Below are positions 11,327 through 21,917 of a stretch of DNA of 64,000 bases, one piece after another. Every line of letters starts with the position of its first letter. Positions within the stretch are counted from its first letter, which is position 1. The stretch comes from Elmis aenea (Eukaryota; Arthropoda; Insecta; Coleoptera; Elmidae), in NCBI GenBank assembly GCA_947652605.1, contig OX393578.1:38445470-38509469 (forward strand). The letters are read 5' to 3'. The notes under the pieces are model-generated. The model searched no databases. It was given only the letters and a program-made list of their open reading frames with translations, and was not told the DNA's origin. The position numbers were made by a program, and so were the translations under genes.

Positions 11327-12365
11327 CATAAGGGTTTAAGCTGACTGTAGAAGAAAATAATGTCCTTTTTGTTTTATGCTCATAAAATTTAAACTAGCAA
11401 ATAAGAATAACAAAAATAGTCATTAAATATCTCGCAGACCTGGTTTGTACTCTTAAACAGATTTTACACATTTGTTAAAAATATTCTTACTGAAATAGTT
11501 TCGTGGCCGCAATCTTTTACGAAAGACAGCAATTTCCACTGTATTCTGCACGAGACTTCTAAGTTCATTTTAGGTGTTCATAAGGGGACAATTAAAATGC
11601 TAATGTGTTACGACGTTGTCGGCACGTCGTTTGCGTTATTTTATTTTTATAAAATCTCGTTCACCCTAGTTCTAATCAAACTTTTTGTGCATAAAAACAT
11701 AATAATAAAAGCAATTTAAACGTTGACCTTACATTTAAATTGTAATAGGCAAAAAAATAATTGTGGATTGAACATAGATGAAATATACATGTTTTAAGGA
11801 CACTTTTTGTATAAAAAAAGGATTATTGAAATTATTAAAACGCGAACACATTTCAAAAACGTAAATGGTGAAGTGAGTTTTGAAACATTAATTTGTATTC
11901 ATTGGTCAGGTTTATCGTACAAATTGAACGCATTTTTCAGGGAAAATTTTCCTGTGTGTGCTGTAAATTGCTTTAGTATAATTTTATCTGTATCGGCTCG
12001 TCTGGAATAAAGTGATTGATTATGTCACGTACACGCAAAGGCTCACTAGCGATGTAAAACGTATAATCCCTTTTAATCTTGATCTAAATCTTTTGACAAT
12101 ATTGGATTGGTTCGAGTTATTATTATGTATAAGGGAAACAAAATTAAAAATGAAATTTTTTAATTAAAGCAATCGGTATTGGACGTTACTACATAAATAT
12201 TTACCAAAATCATGAACGTGTAAAATTAAAAACCAAAAATAACTGCCTAACTTTTTTATAACGGATGATATAAGAGCTTCCCACCATAATCACTTATTTA
12301 TTTTAAGAAACAAAGCTTAAGTGTTTATTTAAATAGAAAGAGAATCGCAAGCCCTTTTTACATAT
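11327..12365. other. unannotated DNA
   Basis: No supportable gene. One plus-strand frame of 67 codons at about 11.8-12.0 kb is open but has no recognisable motif, splice context or start context. Confidence 0.4.
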
Positions 12366-12930
12366 ACAGGGTGATAATAATCGACATGTGTTGTATGGGT
12401 AACTTTGTTACATTCTTGTCTTAACTTGCCTATCCGTTACCGGTTGTTGGCTATCCACAACACGATTTTAATTTTGTTAGCAGCATTACGGAATAATTCC
12501 GTGGTTGTAGTGTTGTAAGAGTTACATAGTCGGTTAAATTAGCAGAGTTGAGCAGGATTTAAAGATGAATTCAATGCCATTTTGACATTTGACCTACACG
12601 TTCCACCTTTTATTTAAATATTTTAAAAAACTAAAAACAGACGATTTTTTTTATTGGTAAATAATTCCATAGCCATCTATGTTAAAATCAAAATATAAAA
12701 TGATCCCTGTAGATATTTTTACAAAGAATTAATAAAAATATCTCAAAAGCCATGGCACTTGATTTTTGAAATAAAAGCCAAACTTGACTTTTTTTAAATG
12801 GCAACCATACTAGCTATGGGTTTATTAAAAAGAGAAGTATTATCTACAAGCTGCAGATATCAAATTTGTATTGCCCATGTCACCTTCAACACATGTTATA
12901 ATTTAATAGTAATAGCAATAGCAAGTCTTT
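12366..12930. repeat. partial copy of the third foldback family
   Basis: It starts with TACAGGGTGATAATAATCGA. Sequence from about 12.6 kb matches the arm of the 9.7-11.3-kb element: CTAAAAACAGACGA, ATAGCCATCTATGTTAAAAT, AAAGAATTAATAAAAATATC, and then the ATTTGTATTGCCCATG block with AACACATGTTATAATTTA. The second half is missing, and the copy ends just before the next MITE. Confidence 0.65.
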
Positions 12931-12959
12931 TTAAGTAGCGAGTTGCACGATTTAAGTTA

Positions 12960-13304
12960 TGCCGAATTTACATTGGTATAGTAGCTAAAGCAAGTTACTA
13001 AATCAAGTAGCTAAAGCAAGTCACTAATCAAGTAGCAAAACTTGTCAAAATTTTGGTTTAGTGAGTGTTTACACAATATATACGTGGTCTACACCCAATT
13101 TAAGGAAATTGTTTAGTATTTGACAATAAATGAAGTATAGTCTTCAAGTAAATAGTAATGATTTCTATTTACTTTACTCAAAAAGTCACTAAATTGTTTA
13201 CTTGCGCAAGTACTAAACAAAACTGTCTACACGGTGCAAGTAGCTAAATTTAGTTACTTGATTTAGTTACTTGCATTAGCTACTATACCAATGTAAATTT
13301 GGCA
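12960..13304. mobile_element. PIF/Harbinger-type MITE, TTA duplication
   Basis: The ends TGCCGAATTTACATTGGTAT and ATACCAATGTAAATTTGGCA are inverted copies differing at one base, extending inward through AGTAGCTAA-type repeats. The element is flanked by TTA on both sides, the 3-bp target duplication of this superfamily. Subterminal AAGTAGCTAAA / AAGTTACTAAA repeats occur in both arms. No coding remnant is seen. Confidence 0.85.
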
Positions 13305-13307
13305 TTA

Positions 13308-13740
13308 GTTTTGTTTTTGGTGACCTTGTATTCCGCCAGATTCTTCTAAATCTTCTTTTCTCGGAGATATTATTGCTGTTCCACCATGGGCGGTTCCATC
13401 AGGGTGCTTTTTGGTGTATATGGAATATTTTGGCATTCGCATAAAACTTTTTGAGGTACATTGCGTTTCAGAAATTAGCGTAACATCAATAGTATGTTTT
13501 GTAATAAAATATTTTAGTTCTGACTATGCCGAAGCAAGCCGTTTGCATTCCATATAACAATTTTGATTTGGGGTGGCATTACGCCATTTTAGCGACAAGG
13601 GTGGTTAATAGATTCAGCAATGTATCCATGCGTTCCATTAATTAATACATCATTTGTTCGAGTTTGCTTTCTCGACTTTTGGGACTTTGATTGGGCTGTA
13701 GGTCATTATTAGTTGTTAACACAGCCAGTCACTCAAGCTT
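13308..13740 (-). pseudogene. Jockey-like LINE: end of ORF1 and start of ORF2 endonuclease
   Basis: On the minus strand, ORF1 ends with SKLEQMM, then a stop-interrupted LMERMDTLLNLLTTLVAKM, the typical C-terminus of insect Jockey-clade gag-like ORF1. It is followed after a short gap by an apurinic endonuclease start: IKIVIWNANGLLRH, TLISETQ-like and HPDGTAHGGTAIII, with frameshifts and stops. Only the first ~80 residues of the endonuclease remain; the reverse transcriptase is absent. It is truncated on its 3' side next to the Harbinger MITE. The adjoining plus-strand segment carries an earlier part of the same ORF1 in inverted orientation. Confidence 0.75.
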
Positions 13741-13870
13741 CTACGGAATATAACCAACAACAACAACCCAAACAAAACAATATTCGCTCAGGGGTTTCCT
13801 ACGCCCAAGCAGCCAGAGACAAATCACAACAAACAAATATATGAATTAAATCAAAAAATTAAAAACAATA
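13741..13870 (+). pseudogene. inverted upstream ORF1 segment of the same LINE
   Basis: The plus strand reads NIRSGVSYAQAARDKSQQTN followed by a stop. 'GVSYAQAA' is the hallmark found in insect Jockey ORF1 downstream of the zinc knuckles. In the intact protein this part precedes the SKLEQMM...LVAKM tail that lies on the opposite strand immediately to the left. That order fits a 5' inversion made during target-primed reverse transcription (twin priming). Confidence 0.6.
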
Positions 13871-14384
13871 ACATTGAAACAGGACGTAAGTAGATCCATT
13901 AAATGTTAGGTAATAAAAATTAAAATAGAGAATATAGAGCAGCTGAAACAGCCTCCATAAACATTGGTTTTGTAATTGGTAAATTTTCATAACTGTAAAA
14001 TACTAAAAGTACTTTTTAAGACATAAAAAAACACATTTTTACAAATAAATTATGTTCATATAAATATTACACAAACAAATTTAAACATTAATTGACTACT
14101 AGATGGTCTTTACGACACTATAATCTCCTAAAAAAACAAATACGTTTAAAAAAAATTAACAGGAGTTTAAAATATACATATTTTAATATGTTGACAATGA
14201 AAAACCAAATACTTTTTTATTAAAATCTACTAATAATTATGTATGTTTATTCATACTTGCTACGGCAAAAATCGAACTAGACACAATAGCCTTTAAATAA
14301 CTGTGATGATGTTATAGACAAATATGTAATTAGTGAAATATAATAAACTTAAATTTATCTAAAAATTAATTTATTATTTCGTCA
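13871..14384. other. unannotated DNA
   Basis: AT-rich, no gene or repeat recognised. Confidence 0.4.
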
Positions 14385-14392
14385 GTTATTAC

Positions 14393-15216
14393 TAGGGTTT
14401 CTCATATTTGACCATTTTGCTTGTCCCGGGATTCCGGGAAGAAATCGGCCTTTGTCCCGGGATTTCCCGGGATCCCGGGATGTAATAAATTATGTCAATA
14501 TTTTTAAATAAATAACCCAAAAATTTAAGGGAGCGGTTTATTACTTAAAAACAACTCCAAGTCATATATGTAATACATTTTGCTCTATGATTATTACAAA
14601 TAATTCAATAATATTGGTGAGAGAAACATACATTTGGGAATTATAACCTTTCTATTGCAATTTCATATTTATGAATACAATAATATAATTTTTACAATGA
14701 ATTTTTGTAATGTGATTTAAGAAAACGAAGGTGATCTGTGCTTCAGTCAATTAGTCTTTTTCTTAATTTATTAACAACAAGTCCTGCTGCATAAAATGCT
14801 CTGTCTCTATTGATGTAGGTGAATTGTCTTGAGCGCATCTAGCAGCAAAGAAACTTCGTTATTATCAATAAAATTTCATTTATAAGCTATTTTGCTTTGA
14901 ATTATCAGGGTACACAAAAATAAAACTGTAAAAGTATTTTGAAGATAATAACTTTGTAATGGAGACCGGGCTTCTTTGCGCCATACTAAAAGAGAAAAAT
15001 TATTTTGAAGTTTTTCCATAATTTACTATTAGTAAAGACATTTTAAGCATGAAATTCTGATAAGTTATGATAGTATTACAAATATCTTAGCACAAAATAA
15101 ACGAAAACAACACTTTTTTAAAATCCCGGGAATTCCCGGGACAAAAAGCATTTCCCGGGAAATATAAAATAGCTTAAAATGGACCGGGATCCCGGGATCC
15201 CGGGAAAGAAACCCTA
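14393..15216. mobile_element. hAT element with TCCCGGGA subterminal clusters
   Basis: The ends TAGGGTTTCT and AGAAACCCTA are perfect inverted copies, flanked on both sides by the same 8 bases, GTTATTAC. Just inside each end are clusters of (T)CCCGGGA/ATCCCGGGA palindromes (about four on each side), which look like multiple binding sites for the transposase. The interior holds a decayed C-terminal hAT transposase piece on the minus strand. Internally deleted and non-autonomous. Confidence 0.9.
14711..14811 (-). pseudogene. hAT transposase C-terminal dimerisation-domain relic
   Basis: The minus strand reads NRDRAFYAAGLVVNKLRKRL then ID, a stop, and STDHLRFLKS. hAT transposases have 'S.ERxFSxAGxIVxxKRxRLxxxxVxxLxFL(K/R)' at this point, so the order and spacing fit. 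A stop codon interrupts the domain and nothing upstream is recognisable. Confidence 0.75.
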
Positions 15217-15224
15217 GTTATTAC

Positions 15225-16319
15225 TTACTTAATCCATGACCTATCTAGCCTCACGGGTACATCAATTATAATAACCAAAAAGCATTAATAACTTTGCAGT
15301 AACTTTAATTTGTTGCCACTCCATCTATGGCATCGGGTTGTTACCAAGCAACACTTGCACGAGGGTTCTTTGGCGGACATTTTAAATAAAATATTCACTA
15401 TCAAATTCGTTTTAATATGCAAACAATAATTTAAAATAACCAATGTCAGGGATGACTGTTCCGTTAAATTGGTTCTAATTGTTAAGTATAATAGTGTATT
15501 TATAAAGTTTTAAGCATCAAACAAAGTAGTGTACACCGTCGCGATAAATATATAACAAAGCCGCCCTCGTGACACGGTGAAAGCTTTCCAAACCAAAGCC
15601 AAATTACGACAAAACCTCTAAACTATAGCTTCACAGCACGACGTAAAGTTAGAGGGACAAGACTTGTTTGAACCTGAACACCGCAAGCCACAAGAATACG
15701 GGCACGCAGAAGAGATAAATAGCGATAATAATTAATTATTAGGCGAGTATTTTCTCTTTCATTCCCTGATAGCTTTTAATCATGATACAAATTTAAATTT
15801 GTGAACTCGAATTTTGCAAGTGTCATCTTTAACTTTTAGAATATAACCAGTAAATCATGTAGAAGAAGAGCACTATTAATAATTAAACACGTTATGGCAA
15901 AATTTTGATCATTAAATAACACAAAAACAGAAATAAATCAATATGTGATGCTTTATGACGCAAAAACTGGGTTGTATTTTTCAAGGAACTTAAAAGGAAC
16001 AACAAAATTTTTAGTTGACACTTTGTCACATCGAATACTATTTTGGAAACCTGCGATAAAAGACAGATACATATTTATTATTTCCTATTTGCGCATTCCC
16101 GGATGAAATAAACTATTGTGACCCCCAAATAACTTTCGCCGAATGATTTTTGTGTGTTTATGTATTTGTGTGTATCAGGTCTACAAATTATTGTGGTTCC
16201 TTTGAATTTGCGCATTTATAAATGCCATTTAAGATAAGAACATTTTTTTGCTACCAATAACGTTTACAAAATACATATTGACAGGTGAAACAGTAAAAAA
16301 AGCATACGGAGGCCGATAA
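15225..16319. other. unannotated DNA with one less AT-rich island
   Basis: About 15.52-15.72 kb is richer in G+C than its surroundings, with no long open frame, splice pair or RNA fold that I can defend. It might be conserved non-coding sequence; nothing more can be said. Confidence 0.35.
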
Positions 16320-16439
16320 AGTGAATTAGGCATTGCATTCTTTATGCATTCCAAATGAAAAAAAAGTGCTTTTTTGACGATGGTGCTGTGCTACACAAAA
16401 TCTGAAAGAAGTAGTACCAGAAATTTTGTTTTGGAAATT

Positions 16440-16800
16440 TTTACATCTGTGATGGACAGCGTTCTGACCAACCTCAAAAATTTAAAAACAACAAATTGCA
16501 TCAGTTTTTGAATGAGGACTCTTCCTAAACTCAACAAGAGAAATCTCATATCTTAAGAGGGACGAAGGAAATCATCTTTACTCTGGGTTAGGAAGTTATC
16601 CCCATGCAGCTTACTCACCAGATATGGCTCCTTCTGATTACCACCTATTTTAGGAATTGCAGCATCACCTGGCTAATAACCACTTTTAGACATTAGAAGA
16701 GGTCCGAAATAGCCTTAAAAACAGTTTTGACTCAAATTATCGTAATGGATACAAAAACTACCTAAAATGTGGCGTATATATCATTAACCAATGACGATAC
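16440..16800 (+). pseudogene. mariner transposase, internally deleted
   Basis: The plus strand first reads DGQRSDQPQKF followed by LHQFLNEDSS, a stop and TQQE, matching the end of the mariner helix-turn-helix region ('GRP.KF.d.eL..lL.eDs.qTq.ElA'). About 90 bases later it jumps to AAYSPDMAPSDYHLF, a stop, ELQHHLANNHF, then TLEEVRNSLKNSF, the C-terminal region with the third catalytic Asp (SPDxAPSDYHLF). The middle of the protein, with the first two catalytic Asp residues, is missing, and several stops are present. Terminal repeats are not identified. Confidence 0.8.
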
Positions 16801-18469
16801 TTTAATGACTGAGTTTCTACTAGTTGTTCTATTAATATACTTTAATATTTGTTTAAAAAAAAAAAAGACGTAAGCATGGTAACCCCAATATTTAACATTA
16901 AGTCATAACTTATTCAGCAACATATTTTTAGCCACTGAAACAAGTGGTGTATGTAATCGATTTAATTCGGATGACTTTTAACTTTTTTAATTGCAATTTT
17001 TCGACATCTTTTTCTATTCGAAGATTAACAGCTACTTGTTAAACGGGGGTAATTAATTTCTTTAACTCAACTCAGTAAGTACGCTCCGACGCCGAATTGA
17101 TTTCTGACTTTTTTTTATAGGAAATAATTTTATTTTCTACCATTCACAACGGTTTTATTATATTTTCCTACGATTTCAGTGTCTTTAAATTCTCGCTCGT
17201 TTACCGTTTTAAAAAGCTTGTGCTGAAGATGTTCTCTTGTTTCTGTTCCGATTAAGGAGTGTAACTGTCACTCAATACGAGTAAAAGTGCCGACTAAAAA
17301 CTATGATTTACAAAACGTTAACTGGTTTTTTAAGATAACTTTCAAACATTTACTCATAATTCGCTTTAACATAATAACTTATTGAATGTAGGTATATCAT
17401 AAAAATTTGCAACAAACAAATTCACAAATTTGTACGATTAATGTAAATTAGTAATTTTTTAAAAATGTTTATACCTAAACAGGTTGTGCATTTTTATAAC
17501 GAACTGAATATTTTAACACTAAGTTCATGGGTAATGGTTTGTGCTTGTACGATAATACCATTACTTATATAATATGCTGTCTTAAACTCATAAATTTGAG
17601 ACGTTGCAAGCGTTTATCACGCAAGACCTTCATAACGGTGCATCGGAAACCAAATTTTATGTTTAATAAATTGTGTTACTAATAGACTTTAAACAGTATT
17701 TCTTGCACCTCTTACCATAACGTAAATTTTTATATATTTGGTAGTAAAATCTCCAGCTGGCAAATATACTGATGCCACGGTTATTTGCTGTAGTTTTCCT
17801 GCCTTTTTTCCGGTATATTTCATTTAAGCTCGACTAAATTTGATCTTTCGTCGCTCTAAACCTTATTTTGAAAGGTAAAACGAATGTGTAAGGAATACCT
17901 ATCTCCGCCTTTCCGTATGCATAGCAGTCGATTCATAGATATGAGCAAAAGGCGAGAGATAAAAGGAAATTTTTTGGAATTGATTCTCGGCGCGAGTTCA
18001 GCAATCAACCGCCCTAGGGCCGGAACTGACGTTTTGTTCCTCAATTTCCTTGCATGTCGCAGTGCATAATGATAAGAACGCAGATGACTGAAGACGTGTT
18101 CGTTCCTTGATATATAGACGTTTAAACTCGCTTATATTGCTTTTTGATGTGGTTGGTGCAGAATGTGACATCGGTCTTCTGAAAGTAATGTCCTGAATTT
18201 TGCTTTATTACTTTTTAAGTGGTTTATTTCTGCGTTATATCGACATTATTTACCATTATTTTTTATATAACGACGTAAGAAATGATGTTGTTCGAAAACA
18301 CTTGACTTTTTATAACATATGTTCGCATATCATCTTTTTAGACACTTTCGTATTAACTTTTGATGAATGAGGGTCGTAAAATATTTTCATGGCATAATAA
18401 TATTGCAACACAGTACGTCGCTGCATTTTGTACGTGGGTGTAAATGTTAAGGTAAGAGAGAAAAAGTAA
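16801..18469. other. unannotated DNA with a two-strand-open island
   Basis: Mostly AT-rich. At about 17.88-18.07 kb a less AT-rich island is open for about 60 codons on both strands (plus: MCKEYLSPPFRMHSSRF...; minus: MRNKTSVPALGRL...). No domain is recognised. It could be a 5' exon or conserved regulatory DNA. The flanks contain no transposon signature. Confidence 0.35.
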
Positions 18470-18840
18470 CAAAATATCAGTGCCGTAACGAGGGCGTGGC
18501 GAGAGAGGCGCCCGCCACCGGCGCAATTAGGTTAGGGGCGCAAAACGTAAAAAATAAAAATTAATAAATAGATATATAAGTTCCCTATTTTATATTGTAT
18601 TTTTAAAAATATGCCTGGTGAGAAAGCTACTGATGATTCGTTTGCCATGAATGAAACTTCATTACTAAAAACAAAAATGTGTGAAGTTTTATATCTAATA
18701 CTTATAGGTACAACTCAATGATAGATTTACTGCTTTACAAGAGTGTTCTAAATGTACACGCTTTAAAAATTATGCCGCTAGATGCTAGATGATCTCAAAC
18801 GATGCGCAGTTGACCTGGCATTGAAATATAATAGAATAAG

Positions 18841-18977
18841 GCCCAGTTGCATAAAAACTAAGCCCGGGATTAACCCTGGGTTAATCCCTGCTCCTAGGCG
18901 TTAACCTAGAGTTAATCCCTAGTTTTAGGCGTCAACCCAGGGTTAATCCCAGGTTTAGCATTTATGTAATCAGACCT
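18841..18977. mobile_element. nested MITE with GGATTAACCC arms
   Basis: GGCCCAGTTGCATAAAAACT and the inverse of its right end (GGTCTGATTACATAAATGCT) match at most positions, and the arms continue into CCGGGATTAACCCTGGGTTA-type repeats that fold on each other. The flanks are TAA and TTA, one base off an exact TWA duplication. Inserted in the middle of the hAT element. Probably PIF/Harbinger-derived. Confidence 0.6.
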
Positions 18978-19089
18978 TAGATGCTCCAGAATTTGTATGT
19001 GAAATTTAAAATATCAAGTCATGGAAGTTTTTGAAAATTTAGGCGTTTCGACGCTTTTCAAATCTTGCAAAAAAAACTACGAACTCTCA

Positions 19090-19320
19090 TTACAAAACAC
19101 GTATCCAAATCTAGACAATCATAATACCAGTAACAACAGATTCCTGCGAACGTTCGTTTAGAAAATTGAAAATTTATAATCCTACCTTCGTTCTACTATT
19201 GGACAAAAGCGATTAACAAATATCTGTAATAACAATTGAAAAAGATATTGCAAAAACATTAAATTATGACGATATAGTAGATGTGTTTGTAAATAAAAAA
19301 GCTAGAAAAATTACATCATA
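19090..19320 (+). pseudogene. hAT (ZMYM/TTF-type) transposase C-terminal relic
   Basis: The plus strand reads a CERSFRKLKI-like start, then LDKSD, a stop, ISVITIEKDIAKTLNYDDIV and DVFVNKKARKI. In hAT transposases of the ZMYM1-like group the matching region is 'ERSFSKLKxIK.YLRSTM.qeRLs.LalLsIE.e....ldfddlId.FA..KARk'. A small internal deletion, a stop, and loss of the rest of the protein make it non-functional. Confidence 0.75.
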
Positions 19321-20052
19321 AAATATGTTGAACTTATTTATGTTTTTATTATCTTATTTTATAGTATACCTATATTGTGTATTTCTTTAATTTATTAGTC
19401 ATTGAATATGAATAAAAATTTATTTAATAGATTATTTATTTATAAAATACATAATTGGATTTACAGGCAACTCATTTTGATGGGGTTAATACTAAATATT
19501 TAACATATTGCATATAGTAACATTTAACTTGTTATATTCAAATTTTTTATCAATTTTGGGTTAAGGGGGGGGGTGCAAGTTAGATACTTGCCACAGGCGC
19601 TTCATACCCTCGTTACGGCACTGCAAAATATAAATCAATACCTTATTGCAGTGGTGTTTAACCCGTCGATTACGATCGACCGGATAATACTTGTTTTGGA
19701 TCAATTTATTTGTCAAAATGTGCGTTTCAGCATGAATTAAGAATAATTTTAATATGAATAACACAGGCCGACAAAAAAATATGTTGTGAAAACTTTTTAA
19801 ACAAATGCAGCTAAATCTTATGTATGTATTTTTGCATGGGCGCCGACTACACGGGGGCAACGGGGCTTGTGCCCCCGTACCGATTGAACTAGGGGGGCAT
19901 TGCCCCCATGCGACATCGCAAAGGCTAATTTGTGCATATCAGATTTTAATTATGCCAAACAACACATATCACGTTCGAGTTGCAGTACAACTTAATTTCG
20001 TGTTTTCGTCCATTCTGAGACTGGACTATGTACCAATACCTATCGTGTCGGT

Positions 20053-20317
20053 CAGGGTGCCAAACTCGCGGCCCGCGGGCCGCATGCAGCCCGCAACGAA
20101 CATTTTTGCGGCCCGGCCAATATATCGGCACACAATAATATATAATAAAATAACAAACCGACGAAGAATAAAAATAAGATAGGTAGAATTCGCTAAACGT
20201 TTTTTTAATTACACTCTTTTTTTGCTATTATTAAACAAACAAAAAATTTTTTGCGGCCCACCTAAAGTTAAACCTTGTTTGTATGGCCCAAGTTAGCCAT
20301 TGACTTTGACACCCCTG
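20053..20317. mobile_element. nested hAT MITE (CAGGGTGCCAAACTC)
   Basis: Left end CAGGGTGCCAAACTCGCGGC; the right end inverted reads CAGGGGTGTCAAAGTCAATG. GCGGCCCGCGGGCC and GCGGCCCACC follow inside each end. The CAGGGGTGxCAAAC terminus is common to hAT MITEs of many animals. The flanking octamers (GTGTCGGT and GAGGTACT) do not match, so either a boundary has decayed or an end was rearranged. Confidence 0.6.
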
Positions 20318-20585
20318 GAGGTACTAGTTACACTCGTGCATCATACATTTACCGTTCTCATTTCTCAAGCTGTTAACAGTTGACGAGTTGTGTGCCATTT
20401 ATCATTTCAAGTAAATTCCCGCTATTTAAAGATAAAAAATATTTTTTACCAATGTATTTAGTTTAGTTTTTTCACTTTTTCCGGCAATAACAGTTAAGAT
20501 GTTACTTTTTATAATTACTATATATTTTTTTAACTATGGAATTTATTTAATTTGTATTTTGAATAAACTTTAATTTTGTACCCAT

Positions 20586-20975
20586 CAGGGCTCAAAACCG
20601 AAAAAAAAATGTTTAACCGAAATTGAGAACTTCATTTTTTGTGTAAAAAAAAAACAATTAAAAAACCGGTTTGTGACGTTATTTAGATTAGAAATGCAAA
20701 TTATGAAAATATATCTATTTATAATTTTATAATAGATGTACAATCAAGCGTTCAGTAAAGACTTTTGGTAACTAATCGCATTACCTAAGTACAAATTTAG
20801 TATTTTTTAAAAGTAATTTTTATTTAAAAAAAGGTGTAAAACACCGGTTTTTAATTAATTTGGTTAAAGGTTACCGTTTTTTTGCCATTAAGAATAACGG
20901 ACAAAAGATAACGGTTAACATGTGTTTTTAAACCGGTTTTTTAAACCGGTTTTAAAAAACCGGTTTCATGCCCTG
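20586..20975. mobile_element. nested hAT MITE with CCGGTTT subterminal motifs
   Basis: Left end CAGGGCTCAAAACCG; right end inverted CAGGGCATGAAACCGG. The flanking octamers GTACCCAT and GTACCTAT match at 7 of 8 bases. AACCGGTTTT-type motifs cluster near the right end and single ones lie inside. It lies inside the larger hAT-like element and so is the younger of the two. Confidence 0.8.
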
Positions 20976-21142
20976 GTACCTATTGTAGTTAATAAGTATC
21001 CCCTGCCCCCCTAGCGAGTTTAGAAAGTCGGCGCCTATGTATTTTTGGGTGCTGAAACCGTATCTGGCATCAGTTTTTTTGTATCACCTACAGTTCTCTC
21101 ACAATATGACCTCGATTGTATTTAAAAATTGGGGCAAATAGG

Positions 21143-21917
21143 TTACCAGCAGTAATCACCTATCATGTTGACATTCCAACGTCTTTGGTAACGTTTCTCC
21201 ATCACTTTGATGTCCTGGTGAAACCGCTCCCCCTGCTCTTCACTCACATCACCCAACTTGTCAGGGAAAAAGTCAAGATGGTTATGTAAGAAGTGGATTT
21301 TAAGGCTCATCAGACATGCCATGTTTTTGGACGTCTATCATATTAGCTACCATAAGCACATAGTTTGGGTCTTTAACATTGCCCAAAAACTTGGTCACAA
21401 CTTGCTTAAATGATGTCCAAGCCTCCTTCTCCTTTGTAGTCATTTTTGTTTCAAAGTTGGAATCGAATATCATTATACGAATGTCAGGCCCCTTCTTTCG
21501 GTTTGGCTTCTAATAAATGAGGAAACTTTTCACATAAATACTTAAAACATTCACCATCTTTAGGCAAGGCTTTTACAAATTGTTTCATTAAACCTAATTT
21601 CATGTGAAGAGGTGGTAGAAGAACTTTTTATGGATCTATTAAAGTTTTATACACAATGTTCTTCTTTCCAGGTGTTATGGTTTTTCTTGCAGGCCAATGT
21701 TTTGTGGACCAGTGTCGATCCCTTGCTCTGCTGTCCCACTCACATATAAAACATGAAAATTTAGTAAATCCCTTTTGTTGTCCAAGGAGCATGCAAACAA
21801 CTTTCAAATTTCCACATATAATCCAATCGTGGATAGTTAATTTTCTTTAAAATCATGTCTAGATTTTCGTAAGTTTTCTTCATATGGACTGAATGAACCG
21901 CAGGCAGTGAAGCATAA
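21143..21917 (-). pseudogene. widespread arthropod transposon protein, broken by frameshifts
   Basis: The minus strand reads, in order: LPAVHSVHMKKTYENLDMIL; WIICGNLKVVCMLLGQQKGF; FICEWDSRARDRHW; LLPPLHMKLGLMKQFVKALP; FKYLCEKFPHLLEAKPKEG; ETKMTTKEKEAWTSFKQVVT with FLGN; then after a frameshift MSLKIHFLHNHLDFFPDKLG, EEQGERFHQDIKVMEKRYQR and GDYCW. I recognise this as a protein repeated in many arthropod genomes ('CxLLGQQxGYTKxPCFxCEWDSR...MSLKIHFLxxHLDFFPxNLG'), normally unnamed and presumed to belong to a transposon; I do not know its superfamily. Frames change at least three times. Its 5' side is interrupted by a Harbinger-type MITE. Confidence 0.85.

Larger units (their letters stand above)
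18478..19623. mobile_element. hAT element with perfect 17-bp ends
   Basis: The ends CAGTGCCGTAACGAGGG and CCCTCGTTACGGCACTG are perfect inverted copies. The flanking 8 bases, CAAAATAT, are identical on both sides. The interior holds a C-terminal transposase relic and a nested foldback MITE, so the element is dead but structurally complete. Confidence 0.95.
19835..21039. mobile_element. hAT-like element (CATGGGCGCCGAC ends) carrying two other hATs
   Basis: The ends CATGGGCGCCGACT and AGTCGGCGCCTATG are inverted copies with one mismatch, flanked on both sides by TATTTTTG (8 bases). A G-tract/C-tract subterminal region (GGGGGCAACGGGG, GCCCCCGTACC) also occurs in inverse at the right (CCCCTGCCCCCCTAG). 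Two further hAT elements sit inside. No transposase frame is recognised. Confidence 0.85.

Noticed and set aside
19805..20182. 125-codon plus-strand frame
   Set aside because: It spans the terminus of one hAT element and a nested hAT; the translation follows G/C tracts and terminal repeats, not a protein family.
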